DNA of 64,000 nt from assembly GCA_021768485.1 (NCBI GenBank), contig JAIZVZ010000002.1, positions 1-64,000 on the forward strand. Reading direction: 5' to 3'. Both the position numbers and the translations under genes were made by a program. This document shows positions 20,744 to 29,008 of this stretch, one piece after another (the first letter of the stretch is position 1; each line of letters starts with the position of its first letter). This DNA is from Oxalobacteraceae bacterium (lineage in GTDB: Bacteria; Pseudomonadota; Gammaproteobacteria; Burkholderiales; Burkholderiaceae_D). The notes below the pieces were generated by a model. That model made no database searches. It was not told where the DNA came from and worked only from the letters and a program-made list of their open reading frames with translations.

Positions 20744-22045
20744 GTGGCTGATCTGTTCAATGCCGCGCCGACCCCGCCGCTGGCCGAAGCGCTGCGTCCG
20801 ACCACCCTCGACGACGTCATCGGCCAGACGCATTTGCTGGGGCCCGGCAAGCCGCTGCGCCTGGCTTTCGAGTCGGGCAAGGCGCATTCGATGATTCTGT
20901 GGGGCCCGCCCGGGGTCGGCAAGACCACGCTGGCGCGGCTGACCGCGAACGCCTTCAAATGCGAATTCATTGCGCTGTCGGCTGTGTTTTCGGGTGTCAA
21001 GGATATTCGCGCCGCCATGGATCAGGCCCAGCAAAATCTGTCGCTGGGCAAGCACACGATTCTGTTTGTCGATGAAATCCACCGTTTCAACAAGTCGCAG
21101 CAAGACGCCTTGCTGCCGTATGCCGAATCGGGTCTGGTGACCTTTATCGGCGCCACCACCGAAAATCCGTCGTTCGAAGTCAATTCGGCGCTGCTGTCGC
21201 GGGCCCAGGTGTATGTCTTGAAGTCGCTCAGCGACGACGAGTTGAAATTGCTGGTGGCGCGCGTGCGCGAACAGCAATTAGGCCATTTGCTGTTCGATGA
21301 GGCGGCCATCGATACCCTGGTCGGTTATGCCGACGGCGACGCGCGCCGTCTGCTCAATTTGCTGGAGCAGACCGGCAGCGCGGCGCAGGCGGCCGGCACC
21401 AGCCATATCACGCCGGCCTTCATCGACAATGCATTGACGCTCAATGCGCGCCGTTTCGACAAGGGTGGCGATAATTTTTACGACCAGATTTCGGCGCTGC
21501 ATAAATCGGTGCGCGGCTCCAATCCCGATGCCGCCCTGTACTGGCTCACGCGCATGCTCGACGGCGGCGCCGATCCGCGCTATCTGTCGCGGCGCATCGT
21601 GCGCATGGCCTGGGAAGACATCGGCCTGGCCGATCCGCGCGCGATGCAGATTGCCAACGACGCCGCCAATACCTACGAGCGCCTCGGTTCGCCCGAAGGC
21701 GAACTGGCGCTCGGACAGGCCGTGATCTATCTGGCGATTGCGGCAAAAAGCAATGCCGGCTACATGGCCTACAAGCAGGCCCGGGCCTTTGTCAAAACCG
21801 ACAAGTCGCGCGAGGTGCCGGTGCATCTGCGCAATGCGCCGACCAAGCTGATGAAGGAACTCGGTTACGGCCATGAGTACCGCTACGCCCACGACGAGCC
21901 GCATGCCTATGCCGCCGGCGAAACCTATCTGCCCGATGGCATGCCCGAGCCGCACTGGTATCAGCCGGTGCCGCGCGGCCTGGAGCAGAAGATCGGCGAA
22001 AAACTGGCGTTCTTGCGCGGGCTTGATGAGGAGGCCGGGCGGTAG
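20744..22045 (+). CDS. rarA: Replication-associated recombination protein A (RarA/MgsA)
   Basis: 433 residues from a GTG start with a nearby GGAGG ribosome site. It is an AAA+ ATPase of the clamp-loader class that acts at stalled forks. Features: PLAEALRPTTLDDVIGQTHL, Walker A GPPGVGKTTLARL, Walker B/box FVDEIHRFNKSQQDALLP, sensor 1 FIGATTENPSFEVN, and the C-terminal tetramerisation domain with DPRYLSRRIVRMAWEDIGLA. In many Burkholderiales serS comes next; here it is replaced by a monooxygenase-like gene and the iron locus. Confidence 0.95.
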   Translation: MADLFNAAPTPPLAEALRPTTLDDVIGQTHLLGPGKPLRLAFESGKAHSMILWGPPGVGKTTLARLTANAFKCEFIALSAVFSGVKDIRAAMDQAQQNLSLGKHTILFVDEIHRFNKSQQDALLPYAESGLVTFIGATTENPSFEVNSALLSRAQVYVLKSLSDDELKLLVARVREQQLGHLLFDEAAIDTLVGYADGDARRLLNLLEQTGSAAQAAGTSHITPAFIDNALTLNARRFDKGGDNFYDQISALHKSVRGSNPDAALYWLTRMLDGGADPRYLSRRIVRMAWEDIGLADPRAMQIANDAANTYERLGSPEGELALGQAVIYLAIAAKSNAGYMAYKQARAFVKTDKSREVPVHLRNAPTKLMKELGYGHEYRYAHDEPHAYAAGETYLPDGMPEPHWYQPVPRGLEQKIGEKLAFLRGLDEEAGR

Positions 22046-22102
22046 GTCGAACGCGGCTCCGCACGTCTTGGCATATTGTCTCAATTTTCTGGAGCGAGAA
22101 TC

Positions 22103-22402
22103 ATGTATGCAGTCATATTCAGGGCCAAGCCAGGCGTGATCGACGAGGCTTATGCCCGCACCGCCGCCAGTTTGCGCGAACTGGCTTTCGCATCATTCGG
22201 CTGCCTCGATTTTATTTCGGCCAGTGAAGGCGAAAGTGAGGTGACGATCTCGTATTGGCCCGACATCGACAGCATCCGGCGCTGGAAGGCGCATGCCGAG
22301 CATGTGCTGGCGCAAGAGTTGGGACGCGCGAAATGGTACGCCTCGTACACGGTGCAGATTGCGAAAATCGAGCGCGAATACTGCTTTCAGGCTGCTGTTT
22401 GA
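22103..22402 (+). CDS. Antibiotic biosynthesis monooxygenase (ABM) domain protein
   Basis: 99 residues from the ATG at 22103, preceded by a GGAG ribosome site. The single ferredoxin-like ABM domain shows MYAVIFRAKPGVIDEAYART and SEVTISYWPDIDSIRRWKAH, the usual pattern of small quinone/haem-type monooxygenases and related dimeric proteins. Its position before an iron locus could hint at haem or catechol chemistry, but that is only suggestion. A 9-codon upstream extension lacks a ribosome site. Confidence 0.8.
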   Translation: MYAVIFRAKPGVIDEAYARTAASLRELAFASFGCLDFISASEGESEVTISYWPDIDSIRRWKAHAEHVLAQELGRAKWYASYTVQIAKIEREYCFQAAV

Positions 22403-22703
22403 GCGCTCTTTAACGTGTCTCGGCGTGCCGCGGTAAAGCGGGGTCCGCCGCCCGCCGTCTGTCTGCCTGTCGCCAGACCACATAAAGACCAAAAAACAAC
22501 GCTTTCCACCGTCTCGGCCCGTGATTTTTTGCTTTGTTCCAGAGAGCGAATCAAATTATTTTCATTAATGCGAATCGCTATCATTTACATTTGCATTGTT
22601 TCTTGTTAAGATAAATCGTCTTTCCCCAGCCAGCTATTTTTTGCGTCGCCATTGTGCGGTTCGTAAATGGCAAGCCATTTCCTCAACTTTCAGAAAGCTG
22701 ACT
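22403..22703. promoter_or_regulatory. Regulatory region of the iron locus
   Basis: A 301-base gap with an AT-rich stretch around 22550-22615 that carries a Fur-like box (listed separately) and presumably the promoter of the receptor operon. No gene is seen. Confidence 0.6.
22567..22585 (+). promoter_or_regulatory. Fur box upstream of siderophore receptor
   Basis: The 19-mer AATGCGAATCGCTATCATT resembles the Fur consensus of alternating hexamers with dyad symmetry (AATGATAAT-type half facing ATTATCATT-type half). It lies about 120 bases before the receptor start in an AT-rich stretch. Iron-Fur repression of the whole locus is inferred. Confidence 0.7.
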
Positions 22704-24989
22704 ATGGCCTTTATCAAAAGCCGCAAACATGCACTCCCCAACAAGTCGCGCCTGAATCAGGCGGTAGTCCTGGCGGCCATGCTGGCGCCGGCGGCAGCCT
22801 ACGCGCAAGAAGCGAAAAAAGAGCAGGTTATGCCGGAAATCACGGTCCAGGCCACGCAGGAAAACGACTTCAAGGCCGACAAGGCGGTTTCGGCCAAATA
22901 CACCGAGCCGCTGCTCAATACGCCGCAAACGATTACCGTGATCAAAAAGGAATTGATCGAACAGCAGGGCGCCGTCACGCTGACCGAAGCGCTGCGCAAT
23001 ACGCCGGGCGTGGGCGCCTTTTTTCTCGGTGAAAACGGCAGCACCAGCACCGGCGACGCCATTTATATGCGCGGCTTCGATACCTCGAGCGCCATTTTCG
23101 TCGACGGCATCCGCGATCTCGGTTCGATTTCGCGCGACGTCTTCAATATCGAACAGGTCGATGTCTTGAAAGGGCCGGCCGGTACCGACAACGGCCGCAG
23201 TTCGCCGACCGGTTCGGTCAATCTGATTTCCAAGCAGCCCACGCTCGAGGAAGCCGTGTCGTCCACCGTCAGCTACGGCAGCGCCAACCAGAAGCGCGTC
23301 ACGCTCGACGCCGACCGCGTGCTCGACGCCGAGAAAGGCATGGCGATGCGGATCAACGCCATGGCCGACGATGGCGGCGTGGTCGGGCGCGATGTGGTCC
23401 ATAACCGGCGCTGGGCGATTGCGCCGACCTTTGCCTATGGCCTTGGCAGCGCCAACCGCTTTTATGTCGATTACCTGCACGTCAAACAAAACAATCTGCC
23501 CGATGGCGGCGTCTCGACCATCGGCCTGCCCGGATACACAAGCCCCGACACCAGCCGCTCGTATATCTCGAAGGCGGCGGCCGTCAATCCGAGTAATTTT
23601 TACGGCTCGTCGTCGGATTTCGATAACGTCACGGCCGACATGTTTACGGTGCGTATCGAGCATGATTTCACGCCGGCCATCAAGCTGCAAAATACCGCGC
23701 GCTATGGCAAGACCTCGCAAAAATATCTGCTGACCTCGTTCATGGCGACCAGCGCCAATCTGCTCACGCCGGTGGCCAGTGATCCGTCGACCTGGACGGT
23801 GGCGCGCAGCAACCGCACCGTCAAGGACCAGGAAAATCAGATCCTGACCAATCAGACCACGCTCAATGCCGACGTCGTCCTCGGCGGCATGGCCCATGCG
23901 CTGGTCGGCGGTGTCGAGCTGACCAATGAAAAGCAGACCACCTACGGTTACAGCGGCACCGGCACGCTGGCGGCGGCCAATCTGTACAACCCGAATGCCG
24001 ACGATGCCGTCAGCGGCCTCAATCTCGTGCGTAACGGCGTCTATAGCGACGGCAGCACCAATACCGTTTCGCTGTACGCCTTCGATACCGTCAAGCTCAG
24101 TCCGCAATGGCAGTTGAACGGCGGCGTGCGGGTCGACCATTACAGCACCACTTACGATGCGGCGACGCTATCGACCGCCACCTCCAATCCGACGCTGCCG
24201 GTCGGGACCCTGGTGCCGACCAATCTGAGCTTGTCCGGCAATCTGGTCAACGGCAAGATCGCGCTCGTCTACAAGCCGACTGCGGCCAGCAGCGTGTATG
24301 TCTTGTATGCGACCTCGAAACAGCCGCCGGGCGGTTCCAATTTTGCGCTCAGCACCACGGCCAGCAGCGCGGCCAATCCGCGCTTCGATCCGCAAAAGAC
24401 CAGCAATACCGAAATTGGCGGCAAATGGGACCTGCTCGGGCAAAAGCTGGCATTGACGGGCGCCCTGTTCAGCACCGAAGTGACCAACGAAGTCGAGCAG
24501 GACCCGGTCGATCTGCTGTATTACCAGACCGGCAAAAAACGGGTGCAGGGGATCGAGCTCGGCGTGACCGGCGAGCTGGCGCGCGGCTGGCTGCTCAGCG
24601 CCGGTTATACCCGCATGAATACCAGCGTCGTTTCGGGCAAGGCGATCACCGCCAGCGGCGCCGATGGCCTGACTTATACGCCCAAACAATCGTTTACCAG
24701 CTGGACTTCGTATGCCTTGCCTTCGGGCCTGAAGATCGGCGGCGGCGCGCGCTTTGTCGACCGCCTGCTGCGTGGTACCGACAGCGCCATCGGCACGCCG
24801 ACCTCGGTCGATTCGTACTGGGTGTTCGATGCCATGGCCAGCTATCCGGTCAGCAAGCATGTCGAGTTGCGCCTGAATCTGTACAACCTGGCTGACAAGA
24901 CCTATGTTGCGGCAATCAACAAGAGCGGCTATCGTTATACGCCGGGCACGCCGCGTTCGGCGACGTTGGCCGTCACCATGCGCTATTAG
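22704..24989 (+). CDS. TonB-dependent catecholate-type siderophore receptor
   Basis: 761 residues from ATG at 22704; the frame runs further upstream without a ribosome site. Signal peptide ends near PAAAYAQ (about residue 34). The plug domain (about 45-180) has LLNTPQTITVIKKELIEQQG, TPGVGAFFLGENG and YMRGFDTSSAIFVDGIRDLG; a 22-strand barrel follows, ending in the aromatic residue of TLAVTMRY as outer-membrane barrels do. The pattern and the PiuC gene next to it match the Fiu/PiuA group that takes up iron-catecholates. It is the first gene of a seven-gene unit and carries the Fur box. Confidence 0.93.
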   Translation: MAFIKSRKHALPNKSRLNQAVVLAAMLAPAAAYAQEAKKEQVMPEITVQATQENDFKADKAVSAKYTEPLLNTPQTITVIKKELIEQQGAVTLTEALRNTPGVGAFFLGENGSTSTGDAIYMRGFDTSSAIFVDGIRDLGSISRDVFNIEQVDVLKGPAGTDNGRSSPTGSVNLISKQPTLEEAVSSTVSYGSANQKRVTLDADRVLDAEKGMAMRINAMADDGGVVGRDVVHNRRWAIAPTFAYGLGSANRFYVDYLHVKQNNLPDGGVSTIGLPGYTSPDTSRSYISKAAAVNPSNFYGSSSDFDNVTADMFTVRIEHDFTPAIKLQNTARYGKTSQKYLLTSFMATSANLLTPVASDPSTWTVARSNRTVKDQENQILTNQTTLNADVVLGGMAHALVGGVELTNEKQTTYGYSGTGTLAAANLYNPNADDAVSGLNLVRNGVYSDGSTNTVSLYAFDTVKLSPQWQLNGGVRVDHYSTTYDAATLSTATSNPTLPVGTLVPTNLSLSGNLVNGKIALVYKPTAASSVYVLYATSKQPPGGSNFALSTTASSAANPRFDPQKTSNTEIGGKWDLLGQKLALTGALFSTEVTNEVEQDPVDLLYYQTGKKRVQGIELGVTGELARGWLLSAGYTRMNTSVVSGKAITASGADGLTYTPKQSFTSWTSYALPSGLKIGGGARFVDRLLRGTDSAIGTPTSVDSYWVFDAMASYPVSKHVELRLNLYNLADKTYVAAINKSGYRYTPGTPRSATLAVTMRY

Positions 24990-25034
24990 CCAGAATCGTA
25001 AAAACAGTCAAAACAGTTAAAGAGGATTGTCATC

Positions 25035-25715
25035 ATGATGTTGCATGTACCCCAGGTGCTGACGCCCGCTCAGGTCGATACCATGCTGACCCGGCTGGCG
25101 GACGCCGACTGGGTCGATGGCCGCGCCACGGTCGGAGCGCAAGGCGCGCAAGTGAAGAAAAATCGCCAGTTGCCGGAAGATGGCGCGGCGGCGCGCGAAC
25201 TGGGCGAGATGGTGCTGGCGGCCCTGAATGCCCATCCGCTGTTTTTTGCGGCGGCGCTGCCGGCGAAAATAGTTCCGCCGCTATTTAACCGCTACAGCGG
25301 CGGCGAGCATTACGGCATGCATGTCGATGGTTCGGTGCGCAAACTGGCCGGCAGTCATGCCATGCTGCGCACCGATGTCTCGTGCACGCTGTTTCTGACC
25401 GACGCCGACAGTTATGACGGCGGCGAGCTGGTGGTGGCCGACGCTTACGGCACCCACGAAGTCAAGCTGGCGGCCGGCGATATGATATTGTATCCATCGA
25501 CGAGCCTGCACCAGGTGCTGCCGGTCACGCGCGGCGAACGCATCTGTTCGTTTTTCTGGGTGCAGAGCATGGTGCGCGACGACAGCCGCAGGGCGATGCT
25601 GTTCGATCTCGACCGCAATATCGTGGCGCTGCGCGAAAAGCTCGGCGACAGCGAGGAAGTGGTCGGCTTGACCGGCCATTATCATAATTTACTGAGGCAA
25701 TGGGCCGATGTATAA
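25035..25715 (+). CDS. piuC: Fe(II)/2-oxoglutarate-dependent hydroxylase (PKHD type, PiuC/YbiX)
   Basis: 226 residues. A cytosolic dioxygenase with the 2-His-1-carboxylate triad: HYGMHVDGS supplies His and Asp, [13 protein letters not shown] supplies the second His and the Arg that binds 2-oxoglutarate. PiuC/YbiX genes are regularly next to Fiu/PiuA receptors and are iron-regulated, but the substrate is unknown; modification of siderophore or receptor has been suggested. ATG at 25035 is followed by a second ATG; the AAAGAGGA ribosome site fits either. Confidence 0.92.
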   Translation: MMLHVPQVLTPAQVDTMLTRLADADWVDGRATVGAQGAQVKKNRQLPEDGAAARELGEMVLAALNAHPLFFAAALPAKIVPPLFNRYSGGEHYGMHVDGSVRKLAGSHAMLRTDVSCTLFLTDADSYDGGELVVADAYGTHEVKLAAGDMILYPSTSLHQVLPVTRGERICSFFWVQSMVRDDSRRAMLFDLDRNIVALREKLGDSEEVVGLTGHYHNLLRQWADV

Positions 25716-25733
25716 ACAGGTGCAAACAGCGTA

Positions 25734-26435
25734 ATGCCGAAAGATGTCGCCGACGCCGGCCTGACCGAAACAAACCTGAAGGCGGCCAGCCGCGCGCGCT
25801 GGCTCAAGCAGCTGCATCAGTGGCACTGGATCAGTGCCGGACTGTCCTTGGCCTGCCTGCTGCTATTCAGTTTTACCGGCATAACCCTCAATCACGCCTC
25901 GCAAATCGAAGCCAGGCCGCAGGTGGTCAAGCGGCTTGCCGTGCTGCCCGAAATGCAGCGCGCGCAGCTGGCGCGCACGGCGCGCAGTAATAGCGGCGCC
26001 AGCAACGAGGGCAACGGCAGCAGCAATGGCGGCGTGAGGACGGCGCTGCCGCCCGACACCCAGGCCTGGCTGCAGCAGACCTGGGGCGTGCAGGCAGCCG
26101 GCAAGGACTGCGAGTGGTCGCAGGACGAGGTCTATCTGCCGCTGCCGCGACCCGGTGGCGATGCCTGGGTGCGCATCACGCTGGCCGATGGCCATGCCGA
26201 GTACGAAGTGACCACGCGCGGCGTGATCTCGCTGCTCAATGATTTGCACAAGGGGCGCAATACGGGGCCGGCCTGGAACTGGTTCATCGACCTGTTTGCC
26301 ATCGCCTGCCTGTTGTTTGCCCTGACCGGTTTGCTGATCTTGAAATTCCACGCAAAAAACCGGGCGTCGACCTGGCCTCTGGTCGGGCTCGGCTTGCTGC
26401 TGCCGGTGCTGCTGGCCTTGTTGTTCATTCATTGA
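25734..26435 (+). CDS. PepSY-associated membrane protein
   Basis: 233 residues. One membrane helix at about 30-52 (SAGLSLACLLLFSFTGITLNH, preceded by a WLKQLHQWHW entry segment), a periplasmic PepSY-like domain (about 55-180) with a Ser/Asn/Gly-rich insert, then two C-terminal helices (about 185-207 and 213-232). The motif HQWHWISAGLSL and the NDLHKGRNTGPAWNW segment are those of small PepSY-TM proteins found in iron-uptake loci, where conserved His may hold haem or carry electrons across the membrane. Role in ferric-siderophore reduction is inferred. Confidence 0.8.
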   Translation: MPKDVADAGLTETNLKAASRARWLKQLHQWHWISAGLSLACLLLFSFTGITLNHASQIEARPQVVKRLAVLPEMQRAQLARTARSNSGASNEGNGSSNGGVRTALPPDTQAWLQQTWGVQAAGKDCEWSQDEVYLPLPRPGGDAWVRITLADGHAEYEVTTRGVISLLNDLHKGRNTGPAWNWFIDLFAIACLLFALTGLLILKFHAKNRASTWPLVGLGLLLPVLLALLFIH

Positions 26436-26477
26436 TTCACTGATTTGATCATTTAATTTTTTCTGTAAGGGATGTCG

Positions 26478-26993
26478 ATGAAATTTCCTAAACTGCTTGC
26501 TTGTGGTTTGCCACTACTCGGTGCGCAGGCGATGGCCGCCGACCTCAGCGTCAAATTCGAACTGCCGCAACTGAACGTGGCCGAATATCACCGGCCGTAT
26601 GTGGCGATGTGGGTCGAGCGTGCCGACCAGAGCTTCGTGAGCAATCTGTCGGTGCTGTACGACCTCAAGAAGCGCGATGACGGCGGCACCAAATACCTGA
26701 AGGACTTGCGCCAGTGGTGGCGCGTCAGCGGCCGCGATCTGCATCTGCCGGTCGACGGCGTCAGCGGTGCCACGCGCGGCGCCGGCCAGCACACGCTGGC
26801 TTTTCCCGCCGCCAAGGCGGTGCTCGACAAGCTGCCGGCCGGTCAATACCATGTCGTCGTCGAGGTCGCGCGGGAGGGCGGCGGCCGCGAGCTGCTGCGC
26901 CTGCCGTTCCAGTTGCCGGTCAAGGCTGCGCAAAGCGTGACGCTCAAGGGCAAGGCCGAACTGGTGGCGGCCAGCCTCGAACTGAAACCATGA
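26478..26993 (+). CDS. DUF2271 periplasmic protein with flavinylation-like motif
   Basis: 171 residues. Signal peptide MKFPKLLACGLPLLGAQAMA, then a compact beta domain. The start at 26478 is preferred over ATG 26472 because the AAGGG ribosome site touches the latter. Residues 93-99 read DGVSGAT, matching the D-x-x-S-G-A-T pattern on which ApbE enzymes hang FMN through the Thr (here Thr99). An ApbE gene lies three genes downstream in the same unit. The protein is therefore a likely covalent FMN carrier in the periplasm; DUF2271 function itself is otherwise not described from sequence. Confidence 0.82.
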   Translation: MKFPKLLACGLPLLGAQAMAADLSVKFELPQLNVAEYHRPYVAMWVERADQSFVSNLSVLYDLKKRDDGGTKYLKDLRQWWRVSGRDLHLPVDGVSGATRGAGQHTLAFPAAKAVLDKLPAGQYHVVVEVAREGGGRELLRLPFQLPVKAAQSVTLKGKAELVAASLELKP

Positions 26994-27016
26994 CAATCAT
27001 AAAACGGAGCCGTCCC

Positions 27017-27943
27017 ATGTCTATCATTTTCCAAAAGCCTGCGCGCCACATGTCAATTGCCCTGGCGCTGGCCCTGGCGACCTTGTGCGGCAGCGCCAGC
27101 GCACACCGGCCGTGGCTGCTGCCGTCGTCGACCTTTGTCGACGACAAGGACGCCTGGGTCACCTTCGACGCCGCCGTTTCCGAAGGCTTGTTCGATATCG
27201 ACCATGTACCGCTGAAGCTCGATGGTCTGGCGATTGTCGGTCCCGACGGTCTTGCCCGCCAGCCTGAAAATCTCTCTGCCGGCAAGCTGCGCAACGTCTT
27301 CGACCTCAAACTGGCCAAGAGCGGCACCTACAAGATCAGCCTGGTCACGCAAACGGCGATGGCCAGTTATACGCTGGGCGGCGAAAGCAAGCGCTGGCGC
27401 GGCAACGAAGAAGCGCTGGCCAAGGAAGTGCCGGCCGCGGCCCAAAATCTGGTGGTCAGCCGCAGCCATGGCCGCATCGAGACCTTTGTCACCGCGCACA
27501 AGGCCGATTTTTCCGTTTTTAAACCGAGCAACGCCGGCCTCGAAATGGTTCCGCTGACGCACCCGAACGAAGCGCGGGTCGGCGAAAAAATCGCCATGCG
27601 CTTTCTGATCGACGGCAAGCCGGCGGCCAATCTGCCGGTGAGCCTGCTGCCGGGCGGCGTGCGCTATCGCGGCAGCGCCAATGAGACGCGGCTGCTGACC
27701 GATGCCAAGGGCGAGCTCAGCCTGAACCTGGCCGAGGCCGGCATGTACTGGCTCAATGCCAGCTATCCTGCAAACGGCCCGGCAAACGGCCCGGCAAACG
27801 GCCCGGCGCCGGCCGGAGAGCGGCCGATGGGAGAACGGCCGGCAACTGAGCGGCCGGCAGCTGAGCGGCCGGCAGGCGAGCGGCCGGCACCGCCGGCGCT
27901 GCGCCTGACCTATATCGCGATCTTCGAAGTGCTGCCGCAATAA
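27017..27943 (+). CDS. DUF4198 periplasmic protein with Pro-rich repeat tail
   Basis: 308 residues from ATG at 27017 (GGAG ribosome site). Signal peptide ends at [15 protein letters not shown]; the [12 protein letters not shown] stretch right after cleavage is typical of DUF4198, a periplasmic family near metal and siderophore uptake genes. Two beta-rich halves follow. Near the C-terminus (about 252-293) are tandem repeats: NGPA three times, then ERPA[TAG]-type pentapeptides four to five times, encoded by 12- and 15-base DNA repeats; the last 15 residues return to family sequence ([14 protein letters not shown]). The longer open frame upstream is a shadow of DUF2271. Confidence 0.82.
   Translation: MSIIFQKPARHMSIALALALATLCGSASAHRPWLLPSSTFVDDKDAWVTFDAAVSEGLFDIDHVPLKLDGLAIVGPDGLARQPENLSAGKLRNVFDLKLAKSGTYKISLVTQTAMASYTLGGESKRWRGNEEALAKEVPAAAQNLVVSRSHGRIETFVTAHKADFSVFKPSNAGLEMVPLTHPNEARVGEKIAMRFLIDGKPAANLPVSLLPGGVRYRGSANETRLLTDAKGELSLNLAEAGMYWLNASYPANGPANGPANGPAPAGERPMGERPATERPAAERPAGERPAPPALRLTYIAIFEVLPQ
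27771..27896 (+). repeat. Coding tandem repeats in the DUF4198 gene
   Basis: Three 12-base units (encoding NGPA) followed by four to five 15-base units (encoding ERPAx). Because both periods are multiples of three, the frame is kept when copy number changes. Confidence 0.85.
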
Positions 27944-27946
27944 TCG

Positions 27947-29008
27947 ATGCGGCGCATCCTGCTTCCCGCCGTCATTGACGACCGGCCGCCGCCGCGCGGC
28001 GCGCTGTTGCAGACTTATGGCGGCGCCACCATGGGCACGAGCTGGTCGGTGCGCCTGTATGCGTCGCCAATGCCGGCCTTGCAGCAGGCCATCGAAGCGC
28101 GCCTGGCCGAGCTGATGGCGCAAATGAGCCATTGGGCGCCCGATTCCGAGCTCGGCCGCTTTAACCGGGCGCCGGCCGGCAGCTGGCACAGCCTGTCGCC
28201 CGAGTTTTTCAGCGTGCTGTCGTTTGCGCTCGGCGTGGCCAGCGATAGCGGCGGTGCTTTCGATCCGTGCGCCGGCGCGCTGGTCAATGCCTGGGGTTTC
28301 GGTCCCGGCGAACGCTACGATGCTCCCGGTTTTGCGGTGCCCGATGCCGCGCAGATCGAACAGGCGCGGGCCAAGGGAAACTGGCAGGCGCTGGAACTGG
28401 ACCGCAGCCGCATGCAGGCACGCCAGCCGGGCGGCCTGCAACTCGATTTGTCTGGCGTGGCAAAAGGCTATGCGGTCGATCAGGTGGCGCAATTGCTGGC
28501 GCAACACGGTGTCGCTCATTATCTGGTCGAGATCGGCGGCGAATTGCGCGGCGCCGGCATCAAGGACGACCGCCAGCCGTGGTGGGTGGCGCTGGAACGG
28601 CTCGACGACGTCGCGCAGCTCAGCACCGCGCAGTTCAGCACCGCGCAGCTCAGCACTGAATCAGCGCCGCAGGAAACTGAGCAGGAAGCTGAAATACTGG
28701 TCGCCTTGCATGGACTGGCGATTGCCAGTTCCGGCGATTATTTACGCTATTTCGAGACCGACGGCCGGCGCTATCCGCACACCATCGATCCGCGCCATGG
28801 CCGGCCGCTGGCCAATGGCGTGGCGCTGGCCAGCGTGATCGATGCCAGCTGCATGAGCGCCGACGCCTGGGCCACGGCCTTGACGGTACTCGGCGTCGAC
28901 GATGGCCTGCGCCTGGCGCAGGCGCGCGGACTGGCCGTGCGCTGGTTGCGGCGTACCGAAGACGGCGTGCAGGAAACGATGAGCAGTGCCATGCTCGCGC
29001 TGCAGTAA
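27947..29008 (+). CDS. apbE: FAD:protein FMN transferase (ApbE)
   Basis: 353 residues. ApbE splits FAD and links FMN through phosphate to a Thr or Ser of target proteins. All family blocks are present: [89 protein letters not shown] and [15 protein letters not shown] with the metal-site Asp. Unlike most ApbE proteins it has no signal peptide or lipobox, so it would act in the cytoplasm unless a start was missed. A triple AQ[LF]ST repeat (28613-28657) lies in a loop. It follows DUF4198 by 3 bases and overlaps the next gene by 1 base. Confidence 0.93.
   Translation: MRRILLPAVIDDRPPPRGALLQTYGGATMGTSWSVRLYASPMPALQQAIEARLAELMAQMSHWAPDSELGRFNRAPAGSWHSLSPEFFSVLSFALGVASDSGGAFDPCAGALVNAWGFGPGERYDAPGFAVPDAAQIEQARAKGNWQALELDRSRMQARQPGGLQLDLSGVAKGYAVDQVAQLLAQHGVAHYLVEIGGELRGAGIKDDRQPWWVALERLDDVAQLSTAQFSTAQLSTESAPQETEQEAEILVALHGLAIASSGDYLRYFETDGRRYPHTIDPRHGRPLANGVALASVIDASCMSADAWATALTVLGVDDGLRLAQARGLAVRWLRRTEDGVQETMSSAMLALQ
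28613..28657 (+). repeat. Coding tandem repeat in apbE, three units of 15 bp
   Basis: Three 15-base units encode [10 protein letters not shown] and AQLST in a surface loop. It is another in-frame short repeat in the same operon as the DUF4198 repeats. Confidence 0.85.
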
